From Candidatus Poribacteria bacterium (GTDB lineage: Bacteria; Abyssobacteria; SURF-5), in NCBI GenBank assembly GCA_016215705.1, contig JACRIR010000074.1, positions 1 through 64,000 on the forward strand: a stretch of DNA of 64,000 nucleotides, given 5' to 3'. The first letter of the stretch is position 1; each line of letters opens with the position of its first letter. Shown piece after piece: positions 7,350-16,460 of the stretch. The translations under genes were made by a program, and so were the position numbers. The notes below the pieces were generated by a model that searched no databases, had not been told where the DNA came from, and worked only from the letters and a program-made list of their open reading frames with translations.

Positions 7350-9398
7350 CTATATCACATTTCCGTTTTTGCGATAAAGCGTGCCTCTCTGTTGCCAGTG
7401 AGCTATGCGCGGCAACGAAACGCCCATGTAATATGCGGCTATCGTCGCCTGGTTAATGAGCGTTGTCCGCCACAAGCCGAGAGCAATCCAGCGCCGCGCC
7501 GAAGTGAGCGCCGGAGCGGTGATAATCTCGATCTTGCCCCTTTGGCGCAAGCGCCTGACAAACTCGAAATCTTCCATGATCGGTATTTCCGGAAATCCAC
7601 CCATGGAGTGGAACGTGTCCGCCCACATGAAAATGGCCTGGTCGCCATAGGGCATTCCGAGGCGCCTCGACCTCCAATTGACCATCTTCTCGACAACGCG
7701 GAGACTGCTTCGGATCGAGTCTATACGCAGTTCGAACGCTCCGGCGACTGTGCCGCTTTGCGATAAAGCGTCGCGGACCATCCGGCTAAAACCTTTCGGC
7801 AGGCTCGTATCAGCATGGAGGAAAATGAGGATATCACCTGTCGCCTCCGCGGCCCCCGCATTCATTTGGCGACCGCGCCCTTGCGACGATTGGACGATCT
7901 GAGCGCCATAGGAGCTTGCCAGACTGACCGTGCCGTCGGAGCTTCCTGCATCCACGACGATCGTTTCAATAGACGGCTCGTCCCTTAGACTTGCGAGAGT
8001 GTTGGCAATAAGGGCTTCCTCGTTGAGAGCAGGAATTATGACGGAAATGCGCCGCGCCAATGAGGCCGTTGCTGTTCCGCTCTCTTCTTTTTCCCAAACA
8101 TGCAAGTCCTCCACCCTGTCCACGTCATCGAGTTTACTCACAAACGCCGTCGAGAGGCCGAGATCATTCGCGGTTTTCAAGGTCTGCTCCAGAACCTCCG
8201 TGGCGCCCCACGAGATGCCATCAAACAATTGAGGCGTCACGCGCTTCAACCCGATCAAGTAATAGCCTCCGTCGCTTGCCGGACCGAGCACGACGTCACT
8301 GTGGCGCAACGCCCGAAACGCTTCCTCCGCGATTGAGACATTCAGGCCGGGGCAGTCCGTGCCGACGAGAACAACCTTCTCCGCGCCTTCAGCAAATGCT
8401 TCGGAAAACGCCCCGGCCATGCGTTCGCCAAGGCCGCTGCCAATCTGGGGCCGAAAAATGACGCCGGGTCCCAGCCATTCTTTCATAAGTTGCTCGCTCC
8501 CTCCGTCGTAGGAGATTTCAATTGAAACACGTCGATGTGGTTTCAGTCGCTTCAAGCGGCTCAGCGCATGCTCCGTCATCCGGCGATGCAGGTCGGCGGC
8601 CCCTTGCGCGCCAACGGCAGGAATAAGACGAGTCTTCGTATTTCCCGGCGCCGGATAGCGGGTGAAAATGATGAGCCGTTCGCTGAATGAACTTTCGCTT
8701 TCGTCGCGGGTGCGACTCGACATAAAACGGAAGATTGTGAGTAGTATCTTTGCGCCGGCGCCCACTACTCCCTTGACGGTTCCTGACACCTTGGACTTTC
8801 CTATTCGCCTGCGGTAGCTGACCGGTATCTCGCGAATTCGCGCTCCGGCGCGCGCGGCCTTGATCTGCATCTCTACTGTCCATCCGTAATCGCGGTCTTG
8901 CATGTTCAGGCTGTTCAGAATGTCATATCGAATGGCGCGGAATGGGCCGAGGTCGGTATAGCTCACCTTCCAGAACAAGCGAATGAGCGCGCACGCAAGC
9001 CAATTGCCGAAGCGCGCCTGCGGCGTGAGTGCACCCGGTTCCCTTTGACCACCCACGCGCGAGCCGATAACCATGTCGGCAAAACCGTCCGCTATTGGGT
9101 CAACCAGGATGTCCATCTCTTCGGGGTAATCGCTGTAGTCGCCGTCAAGAAACACGACCACGTCCGGCGACTTGAGAGCTTCGATGCCCGCCAAGCACGC
9201 GGAGCCATAGCCGCGTTCCGGCGCCGGAACAACTCGAGCGCCGTGTGAACGCGCAACTTCGGCAGTCCTGTCGGTGGAGCCATTGTCAACAACGATGAAA
9301 TCGTCAACCCAACGCGGAATTGCCGACAGAACGTTGCCTATTGACAGTTCCTCATTGAGAGCGGGAATGATGACTGCGACAATCGCCCCTTGCTTCAT
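7350..9398 (-). CDS. three-domain glycosyltransferase fusion (DPM1-like + TIGR04282-like + TIGR04283-like)
   Basis: A 682-residue fusion. Residues 1-230 are a GT2 domain of the polyprenyl-phosphate-mannose synthase type (IIPALNEELSIGNVL, FLDGDYSDYPEE, IPVSYRRRIGKSKVSGT). Residues 240-440 match the rSAM/selenodomain-associated transferase 1 type (RLIIFTRYPAPGNTKTRLIP, GTDCPGL, LGPASDGGYYLIGL). Residues 449-682 match transferase 2 (ISVIIPALNEEALIANTLAS, LHADTSLPKGF, GMPYGDQAIF). The latter two are normally separate neighbouring genes named for arsenosugar biosynthesis. The frame opens at 9614, but the ATG at 9398 begins the GT2 fold directly and has GGGAG 9 nt upstream. It lies between the mannosyltransferase and TMTC-like genes on the same strand. 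Confidence 0.85.
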   Translation of the reverse strand: MKQGAIVAVIIPALNEELSIGNVLSAIPRWVDDFIVVDNGSTDRTAEVARSHGARVVPAPERGYGSACLAGIEALKSPDVVVFLDGDYSDYPEEMDILVDPIADGFADMVIGSRVGGQREPGALTPQARFGNWLACALIRLFWKVSYTDLGPFRAIRYDILNSLNMQDRDYGWTVEMQIKAARAGARIREIPVSYRRRIGKSKVSGTVKGVVGAGAKILLTIFRFMSSRTRDESESSFSERLIIFTRYPAPGNTKTRLIPAVGAQGAADLHRRMTEHALSRLKRLKPHRRVSIEISYDGGSEQLMKEWLGPGVIFRPQIGSGLGERMAGAFSEAFAEGAEKVVLVGTDCPGLNVSIAEEAFRALRHSDVVLGPASDGGYYLIGLKRVTPQLFDGISWGATEVLEQTLKTANDLGLSTAFVSKLDDVDRVEDLHVWEKEESGTATASLARRISVIIPALNEEALIANTLASLRDEPSIETIVVDAGSSDGTVSLASSYGAQIVQSSQGRGRQMNAGAAEATGDILIFLHADTSLPKGFSRMVRDALSQSGTVAGAFELRIDSIRSSLRVVEKMVNWRSRRLGMPYGDQAIFMWADTFHSMGGFPEIPIMEDFEFVRRLRQRGKIEIITAPALTSARRWIALGLWRTTLINQATIAAYYMGVSLPRIAHWQQRGTLYRKNGNVI

Positions 9399-9508
9399 TT
9401 CAAACCACTCCCATTCAATCTGCCTCCCGCCCGGCGAAGTAGGTAGTCCGCTGTCGCGATGAAACTCTTGGGTATCGGCGCTTGGTTTTTCGTTGGGGCG
9501 GGTCGCCC

Positions 9509-10999
9509 CTACAAAAGCAAGAACGCGCCAATTGCGGGAGAGATTCGCGAGCCGCGACTTTCCCGATACCATTCCACAACCAACAAAAACCAGACGGGTA
9601 TATATTCCAACCAAACTATCCCGTAGTCAAACACACTTGCTTCATCACGAGCCACGAAATGGAACCGCAAATAATACAAAGGAAGCAGCGCGGTCAACAG
9701 CAGGAGGGATGTCCGTGGCCGAATTGCCAGGAACGGAACCATCCACGTGTAGTACCATGGAAACTGAACGGGGCTGAGCAGAAATATTGCCGCAACGACG
9801 AGCAGACATCTTTCAAAGAGTTCGACGGATTCGCCAATCTTCTTGCGGGCCAGCCATGCAACCCATGTCGCCAGCATAAGAGCGACAACGATTCTCGCAA
9901 CAAGTTTTCCATCGAGCGCGGTGATTCCCATAACTTTCAGAATGAATGCCGACATCCACGCAAACAGCATGAACAATGCATCGTTCATCTCCCACTGTTG
10001 TCCGTAGGCAATGAAGCCGGATTCCGTGTTGAGGCCCGCTATATATATGGGGAGGAACATGGCGCAGCCGGCTAGTGCGAAAAAGAAAAGAGAAAGAAGC
10101 AGCCGCCGCAAATCGCCCAGTATAGGCCGAAGCACAATCGGCAAGAATACGACGGGCCAAACCTTCACTCCCATAGCTGCGGCAAGGCTGATGGCCGCCC
10201 ATTCGTATTTCCGCCGGGCGGCCAGAAACACCGCGCCCAATACGAACGGGAGAACAACAACATCCATGTGGCCGGAGTTGAATATTTCCTTGAGCAGAAC
10301 TGGGTTCAGGTAGTAGACAGACACCCAACAAAGCGGCAGTCCCAGAGTCCGAAGAATCATTATGAGGATTACCAGCGTGGCCGAGTCAAACAGAAACAGT
10401 GTCAGTCGCCACGCCACGATGCTCCAGGGTTGAAGCCAGTAAGCCGACGCAAAGGCTATCTGGGCCACGGGCGGATAAATGGTTCTGAGGTTGGGGTGAT
10501 TGACGCGCTGAATTACTGTCCCCGATTCGACAGCAAGATTCCTGAGAACATGAGGAACTTTGCTCGACGGTGTGTCCTCCATTGCCTGGTCTGGGGCATA
10601 CGCATAAGGGTTTATTCCGTTCGCTGTGACCGCCCCGTCCCACAAGTAGCGATAGTAGTCATCCTCGAGCGCAGGCGTCGAGTTCAGCAACGCTGCACGC
10701 ACGATAAGGCCGACGGAGATTATGAAAAGGAGAGAAGCTTTGTCGCGTGGCTTGTTCCGGATAGTATGAATTGCCGCCAGATAAAGCGCGCCGGCAAGAA
10801 GTTCAATGGAAGCTAAGAGGAGGGTTGGTTTTTCGGCAAGGTTCCGCTCGTATGCAAAGTGCAAAGAGGTGAAAACGAATAAGAGGTGGAGACTGATGAA
10901 CGATAGTCCTATCAGCCCCCACCTCAAATACTCTTGAAACAACCATAAAGAATGAAGATTTGTGTCCGCTATTTTGTGGTTACCCCGGATACCGGACAC
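9509..10999 (-). CDS. GT-C/GT87-type polytopic mannosyltransferase
   Basis: A 496-residue protein with about 12 hydrophobic helices. It carries LEDDYYRYLWDGAVTANGIN in its first large loop, the acidic motif region of GT-C/DUF2029-type mannosyltransferases that use polyprenyl-phosphate sugar donors, and further conserved-looking loops HPNLRTIYPPVAQ and FNSGHMDVVVLPF. It probably transfers a hexose on the outer face of the membrane. The next gene encodes a domain that could make the lipid-linked donor, and the two are about 110 bp apart on the same strand. The acceptor is unknown. The start at 10999 is the first in frame and has no strong ribosome-binding site. Confidence 0.75.
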   Translation of the reverse strand: MSGIRGNHKIADTNLHSLWLFQEYLRWGLIGLSFISLHLLFVFTSLHFAYERNLAEKPTLLLASIELLAGALYLAAIHTIRNKPRDKASLLFIISVGLIVRAALLNSTPALEDDYYRYLWDGAVTANGINPYAYAPDQAMEDTPSSKVPHVLRNLAVESGTVIQRVNHPNLRTIYPPVAQIAFASAYWLQPWSIVAWRLTLFLFDSATLVILIMILRTLGLPLCWVSVYYLNPVLLKEIFNSGHMDVVVLPFVLGAVFLAARRKYEWAAISLAAAMGVKVWPVVFLPIVLRPILGDLRRLLLSLFFFALAGCAMFLPIYIAGLNTESGFIAYGQQWEMNDALFMLFAWMSAFILKVMGITALDGKLVARIVVALMLATWVAWLARKKIGESVELFERCLLVVAAIFLLSPVQFPWYYTWMVPFLAIRPRTSLLLLTALLPLYYLRFHFVARDEASVFDYGIVWLEYIPVWFLLVVEWYRESRGSRISPAIGAFLLL

Positions 11000-11026
11000 A
11001 AGGTATTACCTTGTTCCTGAAGAGGT

Positions 11027-11266
11027 TTAGTGCGCAGTGCCTTCGGGCGCTGGAGCAGCTTCCGGCGCTGCGGCTTCCGGCGCTGCGGCGGTGCCTTCGG
11101 CCGGCATCCCTGCTTCGGGCGCTGGGGCCTCGGCGGGCGGCATCACTGTTTCAGCCGGAGCGGCGGGCATTTCGGGAGCTACCGGCTCCTCAGCCTTCTT
11201 CTGACATCCCATGAACGAAACACACAGTACCAGCGCCAACAAGAGCGCTATGATCGACTTATTCAT
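11027..11266 (-). CDS. small Ala/Pro/Glu-rich lipoprotein
   Basis: A 79-residue product with a lipoprotein signal peptide (hydrophobic residues 5-17, lipobox FMGC with the modified Cys at 21). The mature part is almost entirely repeats of Pro-Ala-Glu (AEAPAPEAGMPAEG, APEAAAPEAAPAPEG), so it is likely an extended, unstructured envelope peptide. A strong AAAGGAG precedes the ATG. It ends 28 bp before the mannosyltransferase start, suggesting cotranscription. Function unknown. Confidence 0.65.
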   Translation of the reverse strand: MNKSIIALLLALVLCVSFMGCQKKAEEPVAPEMPAAPAETVMPPAEAPAPEAGMPAEGTAAAPEAAAPEAAPAPEGTAH

Positions 11267-11533
11267 GCTAGTAAGCTCCTTTCACGAAAACCAAGTGTGT
11301 AACGCACGAATCCCACTGACCGTACTCACACGAACGTTCTGGTCTCCCACCTCCTCTCATTTTTCATACAAATTGTTAGGGAAAACCGAAGCAAGAAAAG
11401 AAAATTACCTCACAAGCTGTGTTTATCGAGTCGGTCTTCCGTACATCCAAATGTAGTGCAGCCGTGAGGCTGACACACTATACACAAAACCTCATAAAAA
11501 TTCAAGCTGCAACGCCTATTTGGGCCAAGAGTC

Positions 11534-13054
11534 TCACCGCTGCCATGCAAGCAGACGGGCGAATAAGCCTTTTATGATGGGTGTCAGGCGCGTGCGGTTG
11601 TAGGCGTCAGCCACATGCTTTATGGCTTCTGCCTGCGTTGGATACGGGTGGACAACATTCGCAATGGCGCCAAGTCCGAGGTGTGTCGCCATCGCCAGAG
11701 TGATCTCGCTGATTATTTCTCCCGCGTGCCTCGCAACAACCGTCGCCCCCAGGATTGTGTCAGTCCCTTTCCTGACGTGAACCTTGACAAACCCCCGTTC
11801 TTCGCCATCCGTGATAGCGCGGTCTACTTCGTTCAACCGTCTCGTGAACGTCTCTATCCGAATGCCCCTGTCGCTTGCTTCTTTCTCATACATCCCGACA
11901 TGGGCGACTTCCGGATCCGTGTAGGTGCACCAAGGTATCGACAGGGCGCTCAGTTTCTTGCGTCCCCAAAAAAGCGCGTTCCGGATAACTATTCGCGCAG
12001 CGGCATCGGCGGCATGAGTAAACTTGTAGCTCGAACAGACATCGCCCGCTGCATAGATACCCGGGCCTGTGGATCGAAGGGTGTCATCCACAAGAACCCC
12101 CTGCCGTCTATCATATTCCACTCCGGCAGCCTCGAGATTCAAGTTTTCCACGTTGGGCGCCCGGCCTGCGCCGACCAGTATTTCATCCACCGTGATAGAC
12201 CCGGGCACGCCGCTACTCTCGAAGTGGACTACCTTCCCTTGAGGACTGATTATAACCCTTTTGACCGAGGAATTCAACATTACTTTGATTCCGTCCTCAA
12301 GAAATGCCTCAGCGACGATGTCCGCTGCTTCAGGGTCTTCGCGTATCAGTATTTGGCGCGCCAGGTCGATCAGGTAGACTTCGCTGCCAAGTCGCCTAAA
12401 TGCTTGCGCCAGTTCGCAGCCCAAAGGGCCCGCTCCGAGCACGGCAAGACGCGGTGGCCGCTCCGTCAGTGAGAAGACATTTTCGTTCGTAAGATATCCG
12501 GCTTCAACAAGGCCCTCGATGGGAGGCCTGACCGCGCGAGCACCCGTAGCGATGACGGCCTTTTTGAACCGCAAGGTCCTTCCGGCAACCTCGACGGTAT
12601 GTGGACCGGAGAATCGGCCCTCGCCCAGGAATACGTCCACTCCCATGTCCCGGAATCGCTTCACCGAATCATGATGACTGATGTGGGCGCGCCGGCGTCT
12701 TACGCGCTCCATCACGGCGGAGAAATCAACCGTTGCGCTTCCGTGCACAGTCACGCCGAACTGATGCGCATTCCGCACGTCGGCATAGGCCCTCGACGAA
12801 CGAATAAGACATTTTGACGGCACGCAGCCCACGTTCAAACAATCGCCGCCAAGCAGATGTTTTTCCACAAGCGCAACCTTAGCCCCCAGACCTGCCGCGC
12901 CGGCGGCCGTAACCAGTCCCGCCGTCCCGGCGCCGATGACCACAAGATTATATCTCTGTGCCGGCTCGGGATTTACCCAATCCTGCGGATGGACGTTGGC
13001 GATGAGTTCGGCATTGTATTCATCCCTCGGCGACACTTCAACAACTTCGGTCAT
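11534..13054 (-). CDS. MerA-like FAD/NAD(P)-dependent disulfide oxidoreductase
   Basis: A 506-residue class I pyridine-nucleotide-disulfide oxidoreductase. An N-terminal FAD-binding motif (VVIGAGTAGLVTAAGAAGLG) precedes the redox-active GGDCLNVGCVPSK. The second nucleotide-binding motif is LGAGPLGCELAQAFRRLG, the second FAD contact is IYAAGDV, and the dimerisation domain ends HPYPTQAEAIKHVAD. It lacks the C-terminal cysteine pair and the N-terminal metal-binding domain of true mercuric reductases. It matches the type often found beside TVP38/TMEM64 proteins and rSAM/selenodomain genes. The start is placed at 13054 because GGAGAGGAGA precedes that ATG; the longer frame to 13120 runs into a palindromic repeat. 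Confidence 0.85.
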   Translation of the reverse strand: MTEVVEVSPRDEYNAELIANVHPQDWVNPEPAQRYNLVVIGAGTAGLVTAAGAAGLGAKVALVEKHLLGGDCLNVGCVPSKCLIRSSRAYADVRNAHQFGVTVHGSATVDFSAVMERVRRRRAHISHHDSVKRFRDMGVDVFLGEGRFSGPHTVEVAGRTLRFKKAVIATGARAVRPPIEGLVEAGYLTNENVFSLTERPPRLAVLGAGPLGCELAQAFRRLGSEVYLIDLARQILIREDPEAADIVAEAFLEDGIKVMLNSSVKRVIISPQGKVVHFESSGVPGSITVDEILVGAGRAPNVENLNLEAAGVEYDRRQGVLVDDTLRSTGPGIYAAGDVCSSYKFTHAADAAARIVIRNALFWGRKKLSALSIPWCTYTDPEVAHVGMYEKEASDRGIRIETFTRRLNEVDRAITDGEERGFVKVHVRKGTDTILGATVVARHAGEIISEITLAMATHLGLGAIANVVHPYPTQAEAIKHVADAYNRTRLTPIIKGLFARLLAWQR

Positions 13055-13091
13055 TACATGGTTCTCCTCTCCTAAGAAGCCGGCGAGTGTT

Positions 13092-13140
13092 TCCCATAAT
13101 TCGGGAGCGCGATGCGGCATCGTGTCCCCGAATTATGGGA
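13092..13140. repeat. GGGGACAC-family hairpin
   Basis: A 49-nt imperfect inverted repeat with outer arms CCCATAATTCGGG and CCCCGAATTATGGG and inner arms CGATGC/GCATCG. A few substitutions in the left arm show decay relative to the copy at 21450-21497. It sits between the TVP38-like and MerA-like genes, and part of it again follows (CATCATGTTCTGG), so it may act as an intercistronic hairpin. Confidence 0.65.
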
Positions 13141-13233
13141 TGCATCATGTTCTGGAAGTGTGGGCCGCATCACTTCCCCGAACTAAGGCGCATTTCTTTC
13201 TCGGTTAACCGCGTCCGCCGGGGTCCGCCGCTC

Positions 13234-13923
13234 CTAAGTCCGCAACCGTCGGCGGGCATACCGGATCAACAGTGCAAGTATTGCCGCAACTACGGCCAGG
13301 ACTCCGATCAACTCCCATGGGGCGCGTCCCTGTGCGATACTTTTTGCGAGAGCATCGGCCCCGACCACATAAAGAATCGTGCCCGGCAGCATACACAGCC
13401 AAGACCAAAACACGTAAGTCCAGAACGGAACCCTTGTGAGGCCGAATCCATAATTAAGCAGGTTGAAAGGAAAGAGCGGCACCAGTCGCGTCAAAGCCAC
13501 GATTATGGCGCCCCGTTCCTCCGTGAGACGATCGAGACGGCTGAAAGTCTCTTTTGATGAAATCCAGTGAACAACGGCCTCGCGAGCAAAATACCGGGCA
13601 ATCAGGAAGGAGAGGCTCGCGCCAAGTGTTGACGCAACGCTCACAACAATGACTCCGACGACCGACCCAAAGAGCGCGCCGGCCGCAATCGTGAGCGCCG
13701 AACCCGGCAAGGCCGCCGCCACCGCTGCGGCGTAAAAAAGAATGAAAACCGCCGGACCCCATGGCCCTAATCCTTGAATCCAATCGCGTAGAGCGCCCAG
13801 ACGTTCGCCCAGTCCCAGAGCTTTTGCCGCCACTATGATGGCGAGGATTGCCGCCAGCAGAACTATTGGCCGCCATAGGCCTCGCGAGCTTCCCCTGGTT
13901 TTGGGAGGGCTGTTAGTAGTCAT
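13234..13923 (-). CDS. TVP38/TMEM64 (DedA-like) membrane protein
   Basis: A 229-residue polytopic protein with about six hydrophobic segments. It contains the SNARE-associated/DedA signature region GSALTIAAGALFGSVVGVIV and FLIARYFAREAV, then LVPLFPFNLLNYGFGLTRVPF, all characteristic of TVP38/TMEM64 proteins. Family members influence membrane lipid distribution; the exact substrate here is unknown. It is cotranscribed with the MerA-like flavoprotein downstream and the DUF547 protein upstream, a recurrent trio around rSAM/selenodomain systems. Confidence 0.8.
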   Translation of the reverse strand: MTTNSPPKTRGSSRGLWRPIVLLAAILAIIVAAKALGLGERLGALRDWIQGLGPWGPAVFILFYAAAVAAALPGSALTIAAGALFGSVVGVIVVSVASTLGASLSFLIARYFAREAVVHWISSKETFSRLDRLTEERGAIIVALTRLVPLFPFNLLNYGFGLTRVPFWTYVFWSWLCMLPGTILYVVGADALAKSIAQGRAPWELIGVLAVVAAILALLIRYARRRLRT

Positions 13924-14012
13924 TACTCTTGACCATAATCGGCATCTTGTCTTGAGCCTTGGTTTGTAGATTCCGGATCAGAATCAGACCGCAAAGGCGC
14001 AAAGAGCGCAAA

Positions 14013-14040
14013 GGATATTCTTGGCTTCGCTCAGAATGAC
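14013..14040. repeat. short dispersed repeat (GAATCT/TCGCTTCGCTCAG type)
   Basis: Reverse-orientation copy of the motif GTCATTCTGAGCGAAGC that forms the core of MITE-1 and MITE-2. Just upstream (13988-14012) is a run of CGCAAAG-type octamers. Confidence 0.5.
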
Positions 14041-14118
14041 GGCATTGATCACAGTTCGCGGTTCACAATTAGCATTCCACGGTCATAACTGATAACCGTA
14101 AACCATAAGCCCCAAACC

Positions 14119-15006
14119 CTACCTATCTTTTTCCCCTTGCTTGTCGTCCTTCTGCTCATTCAACGACCAATCGTAACTCAGATACAGGAGGGCGTATCCG
14201 CCCGCTGCCAGATATTCAGACTCTCTCTCATCCAGGTACTTGCGGATGAAGTTTATGATGGCCGACTGGACGTCGGTCTGTCTGTGGGCCTTTGTCTCGG
14301 TTTTGTATGCCCGGGCGAAGTCGCCGCCAAACCATTTGAAGATAGGCGAAAGATAGACGAGCCCCTCGGCCTGGTCAATTCGGAACTTCAGCGGATCACT
14401 CAAGAACCGACGAGCCTGGTCGTCAAGCTGCGTGTCGAGTCTTTCAGCGGTATAGGGCTCTCTGCGGAGCGGCGGACATCCCATCGCGGCGCAAACAAGC
14501 GCCATATGTATGCGCGGCTCCTTGAAATTCTTGCGAAGAGTCTGGTGCTCGATCTCGTCCAGGGTCACAGATTGGCCCATAACAGGGAATCTCAGTTTGT
14601 CCCACACACCCGGAATTTGGCGGATGCTGCTTTCAGGAAAGAAGATGGATGTCAAAGGCGAAGCGTCTATGGGATAATGATCGATGATTGCCTTGAGCGT
14701 GAGCGCGTTGTAGGCGTTGATCCAGAATGCGATCTTCTCTTTCTCCGTCCATTGCTCGTAATTCTTCACATCGAGCGCTGCGAATTCCACGACAAACGAA
14801 TCAAGTTTTCGCCGATCAGCCTTCAGCGCCTTGTAGTCAACCATTCCTTCATTATCAACGTACGCTGACAAGACAGCGGCGTACTTGCCATAGCTCGGGG
14901 CTTGGCCCGCGTTTGCTCCAGTTGTCAGAACGCTTGACGACCCGATGAACGCTATCACGACCGCCCATGCGGCAATTCTTAACTTCGCTTCTCTGTTTCC
15001 TTCCAT
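14119..15006 (-). CDS. exported DUF547-family protein
   Basis: A 295-residue protein with an N-terminal signal segment (about residues 9-32, ANA then Q) and the DUF547 core. Visible landmarks are YVDNEGMVDYKALKADRRKL, EKIAFWINAYNALTLKAIIDHYP and IEHQTLRKNFKEPRIHMALV, followed by CAAMGCPPLRREPY. The conserved Cys-containing CAAMGCPP and the WINAYNA segment are the family's hallmarks. Its biochemical function is not established. It is the first gene of the minus-strand set leading into TVP38-like and MerA-like genes, and a MITE-1 copy lies 38 bp upstream of the start, in its promoter region. Confidence 0.8.
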   Translation of the reverse strand: MEGNREAKLRIAAWAVVIAFIGSSSVLTTGANAGQAPSYGKYAAVLSAYVDNEGMVDYKALKADRRKLDSFVVEFAALDVKNYEQWTEKEKIAFWINAYNALTLKAIIDHYPIDASPLTSIFFPESSIRQIPGVWDKLRFPVMGQSVTLDEIEHQTLRKNFKEPRIHMALVCAAMGCPPLRREPYTAERLDTQLDDQARRFLSDPLKFRIDQAEGLVYLSPIFKWFGGDFARAYKTETKAHRQTDVQSAIINFIRKYLDERESEYLAAGGYALLYLSYDWSLNEQKDDKQGEKDR

Positions 15007-15043
15007 TTCCCCGCCCTCTCTATTCTACTCACGTTTGAGATAT

Positions 15044-15177
15044 CTAGTATGACGTTTCCGAAATAACATAGCATAAGCATTTTGAGGATGAGCCTAACAA
15101 TAACCGTCATTCTGAGCGAAGCGAAGAATCTCGTTCTTTATGGCTATTGCAACGTTACTTAGGAAGCGCTCTACTAG
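15044..15177. mobile_element. MITE-1 copy B (134 bp)
   Basis: Nearly identical to 305-438 and bounded by CTAG at 15044-15047 and 15174-15177. Only a couple of substitutions are seen, so the two copies moved recently or are kept alike. It lies just upstream of the DUF547 gene. The remaining DNA to 15566 holds CGCAGAG-type octamer repeats and nothing else I can name. Confidence 0.8.
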
Positions 15178-15566
15178 TTCCTGTCACTGCCGTCCAAGAA
15201 GAAGCATCCGAACCGCAGAGGGCGCAGAGGTTCGCGGAGGAAAAGCAAGAAAAGGGAATTCCTCTGCGCTTCTCTGTGGGTCTGCGGTTGATGATTCGTG
15301 CGGCATATTTCATTCTTATTGTCCTTCACAAAGAGGTCCCCTTTGGAGGAAAAGTCGTCCTCACTCAGCAGCATCAGGCTTTTTCGGTGATTCCATTCTG
15401 TTATCCGGGACAAGAGTGAATTCCTGTCGTGATTTTGTCCGTAACTTTCGACCTTCGACCTTTGACCGGCCTGCCATGTTTAGCGCGGACAAAGCTATGA
15501 TACAATGATGCCTCTTTCATCCTCAGCAGTGCTAGCGCCCCGATTTTCGGAAATTGTTGGAAACGC

Positions 15567-16460
15567 TCAACACATTGATTGATGAGGCGTCTGAGAATAT
15601 TTTTCGAGAAATTCATCGCACCAAAGGCAGCAACTGCCGAGTTCTTCGATTCGTGCTTTTGCGAACTCGACGGATATCCCCTGCTCGACGCCCATCGTCT
15701 CCGGCCGCCCTCGATTCAGAGCCTCATACACATGATTGCCACGGTGCTCGTCAAGGATGTCAAGCAAAGACTTCTCTCTCAGGTCCCCAAGCGGAATTTT
15801 TGTCGCCGGACAACATGGATAGGCATGGCTCAGGCGGACATTGATCTCTTGCTGTGGCGAATCGTTGTCCAGAAAACCGAGAGCGCCGGACCAAATGCCG
15901 CAGAAGTTATGGGAAGGATTTCTCTTCCAGAGCCCGTTCTCGAGCGCTCGTCCGCGTGGCCACACTCCTCCGAGCCATAAGTCCGGAGTTGAGCCCCAAA
16001 AAGAATATGCGGCAAGCGGAATATTTCCGTCTTCATCAACAAATCTTGGAAATTCCAGGTATCTCACGGCCTTTGAATTCATGATTTCATTGAGGTGGCC
16101 CAGACTCTTTCGGTTGTTATGAAAGGCATCAATGCTCGAGATGTCGATTCGAGAAACATTATGACCCAAAAGCTCTTCGACCGTGCGCTCATCCAGTAGG
16201 TCGCCGTTTGTCTGAATCATATATCTTGTGTTCTTGCCGAACCTCGAATATAGAGTATCAAGAGCCTTATAAAGGAGCGACTTCACGAGTAGTACTTCAC
16301 CGCCTGCAAGTATGATCTGGCTCGCTTTTTCCGGAAAGTTCCGGACGATTTGCTCAACTTCCGGTTCCGAAAGGCTTTCCTCATCCGGACCGGCGCTGAT
16401 GTAGCAATGAGCGCACTTTTGAGTGCAGGCTCGTGTTATGACCCAGTATATGGATTGCAT
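15567..16460 (-). CDS. radical SAM protein with C-terminal cysteine cluster
   Basis: A 297-residue radical SAM enzyme. The cluster motif CTQKCAHC (C12, C16, C19) is near the N-terminus, followed by LAGGEVLL in place of the usual GGEP loop and an internal IQTNG motif. Two C-terminal cysteine groups, AYPCCPATK and SCCLWCDEF, suggest an auxiliary iron-sulfur cluster of the SPASM/twitch type. Substrate unknown; peptide modification is typical of this architecture. The frame is open to 16706 but the upstream part is translated repeat DNA. ATG 16460, preceded by GCGAGGCAAAAGG, is the better start. There is no obvious peptide substrate gene adjacent. Confidence 0.75.
   Translation of the reverse strand: MQSIYWVITRACTQKCAHCYISAGPDEESLSEPEVEQIVRNFPEKASQIILAGGEVLLVKSLLYKALDTLYSRFGKNTRYMIQTNGDLLDERTVEELLGHNVSRIDISSIDAFHNNRKSLGHLNEIMNSKAVRYLEFPRFVDEDGNIPLAAYSFWGSTPDLWLGGVWPRGRALENGLWKRNPSHNFCGIWSGALGFLDNDSPQQEINVRLSHAYPCCPATKIPLGDLREKSLLDILDEHRGNHVYEALNRGRPETMGVEQGISVEFAKARIEELGSCCLWCDEFLEKYSQTPHQSMC

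Noticed and set aside
11534-13054. True mercuric reductase (MerA)
   Set aside because: The C-terminal cysteine pair and N-terminal HMA domain are absent, and no other mer genes are nearby.
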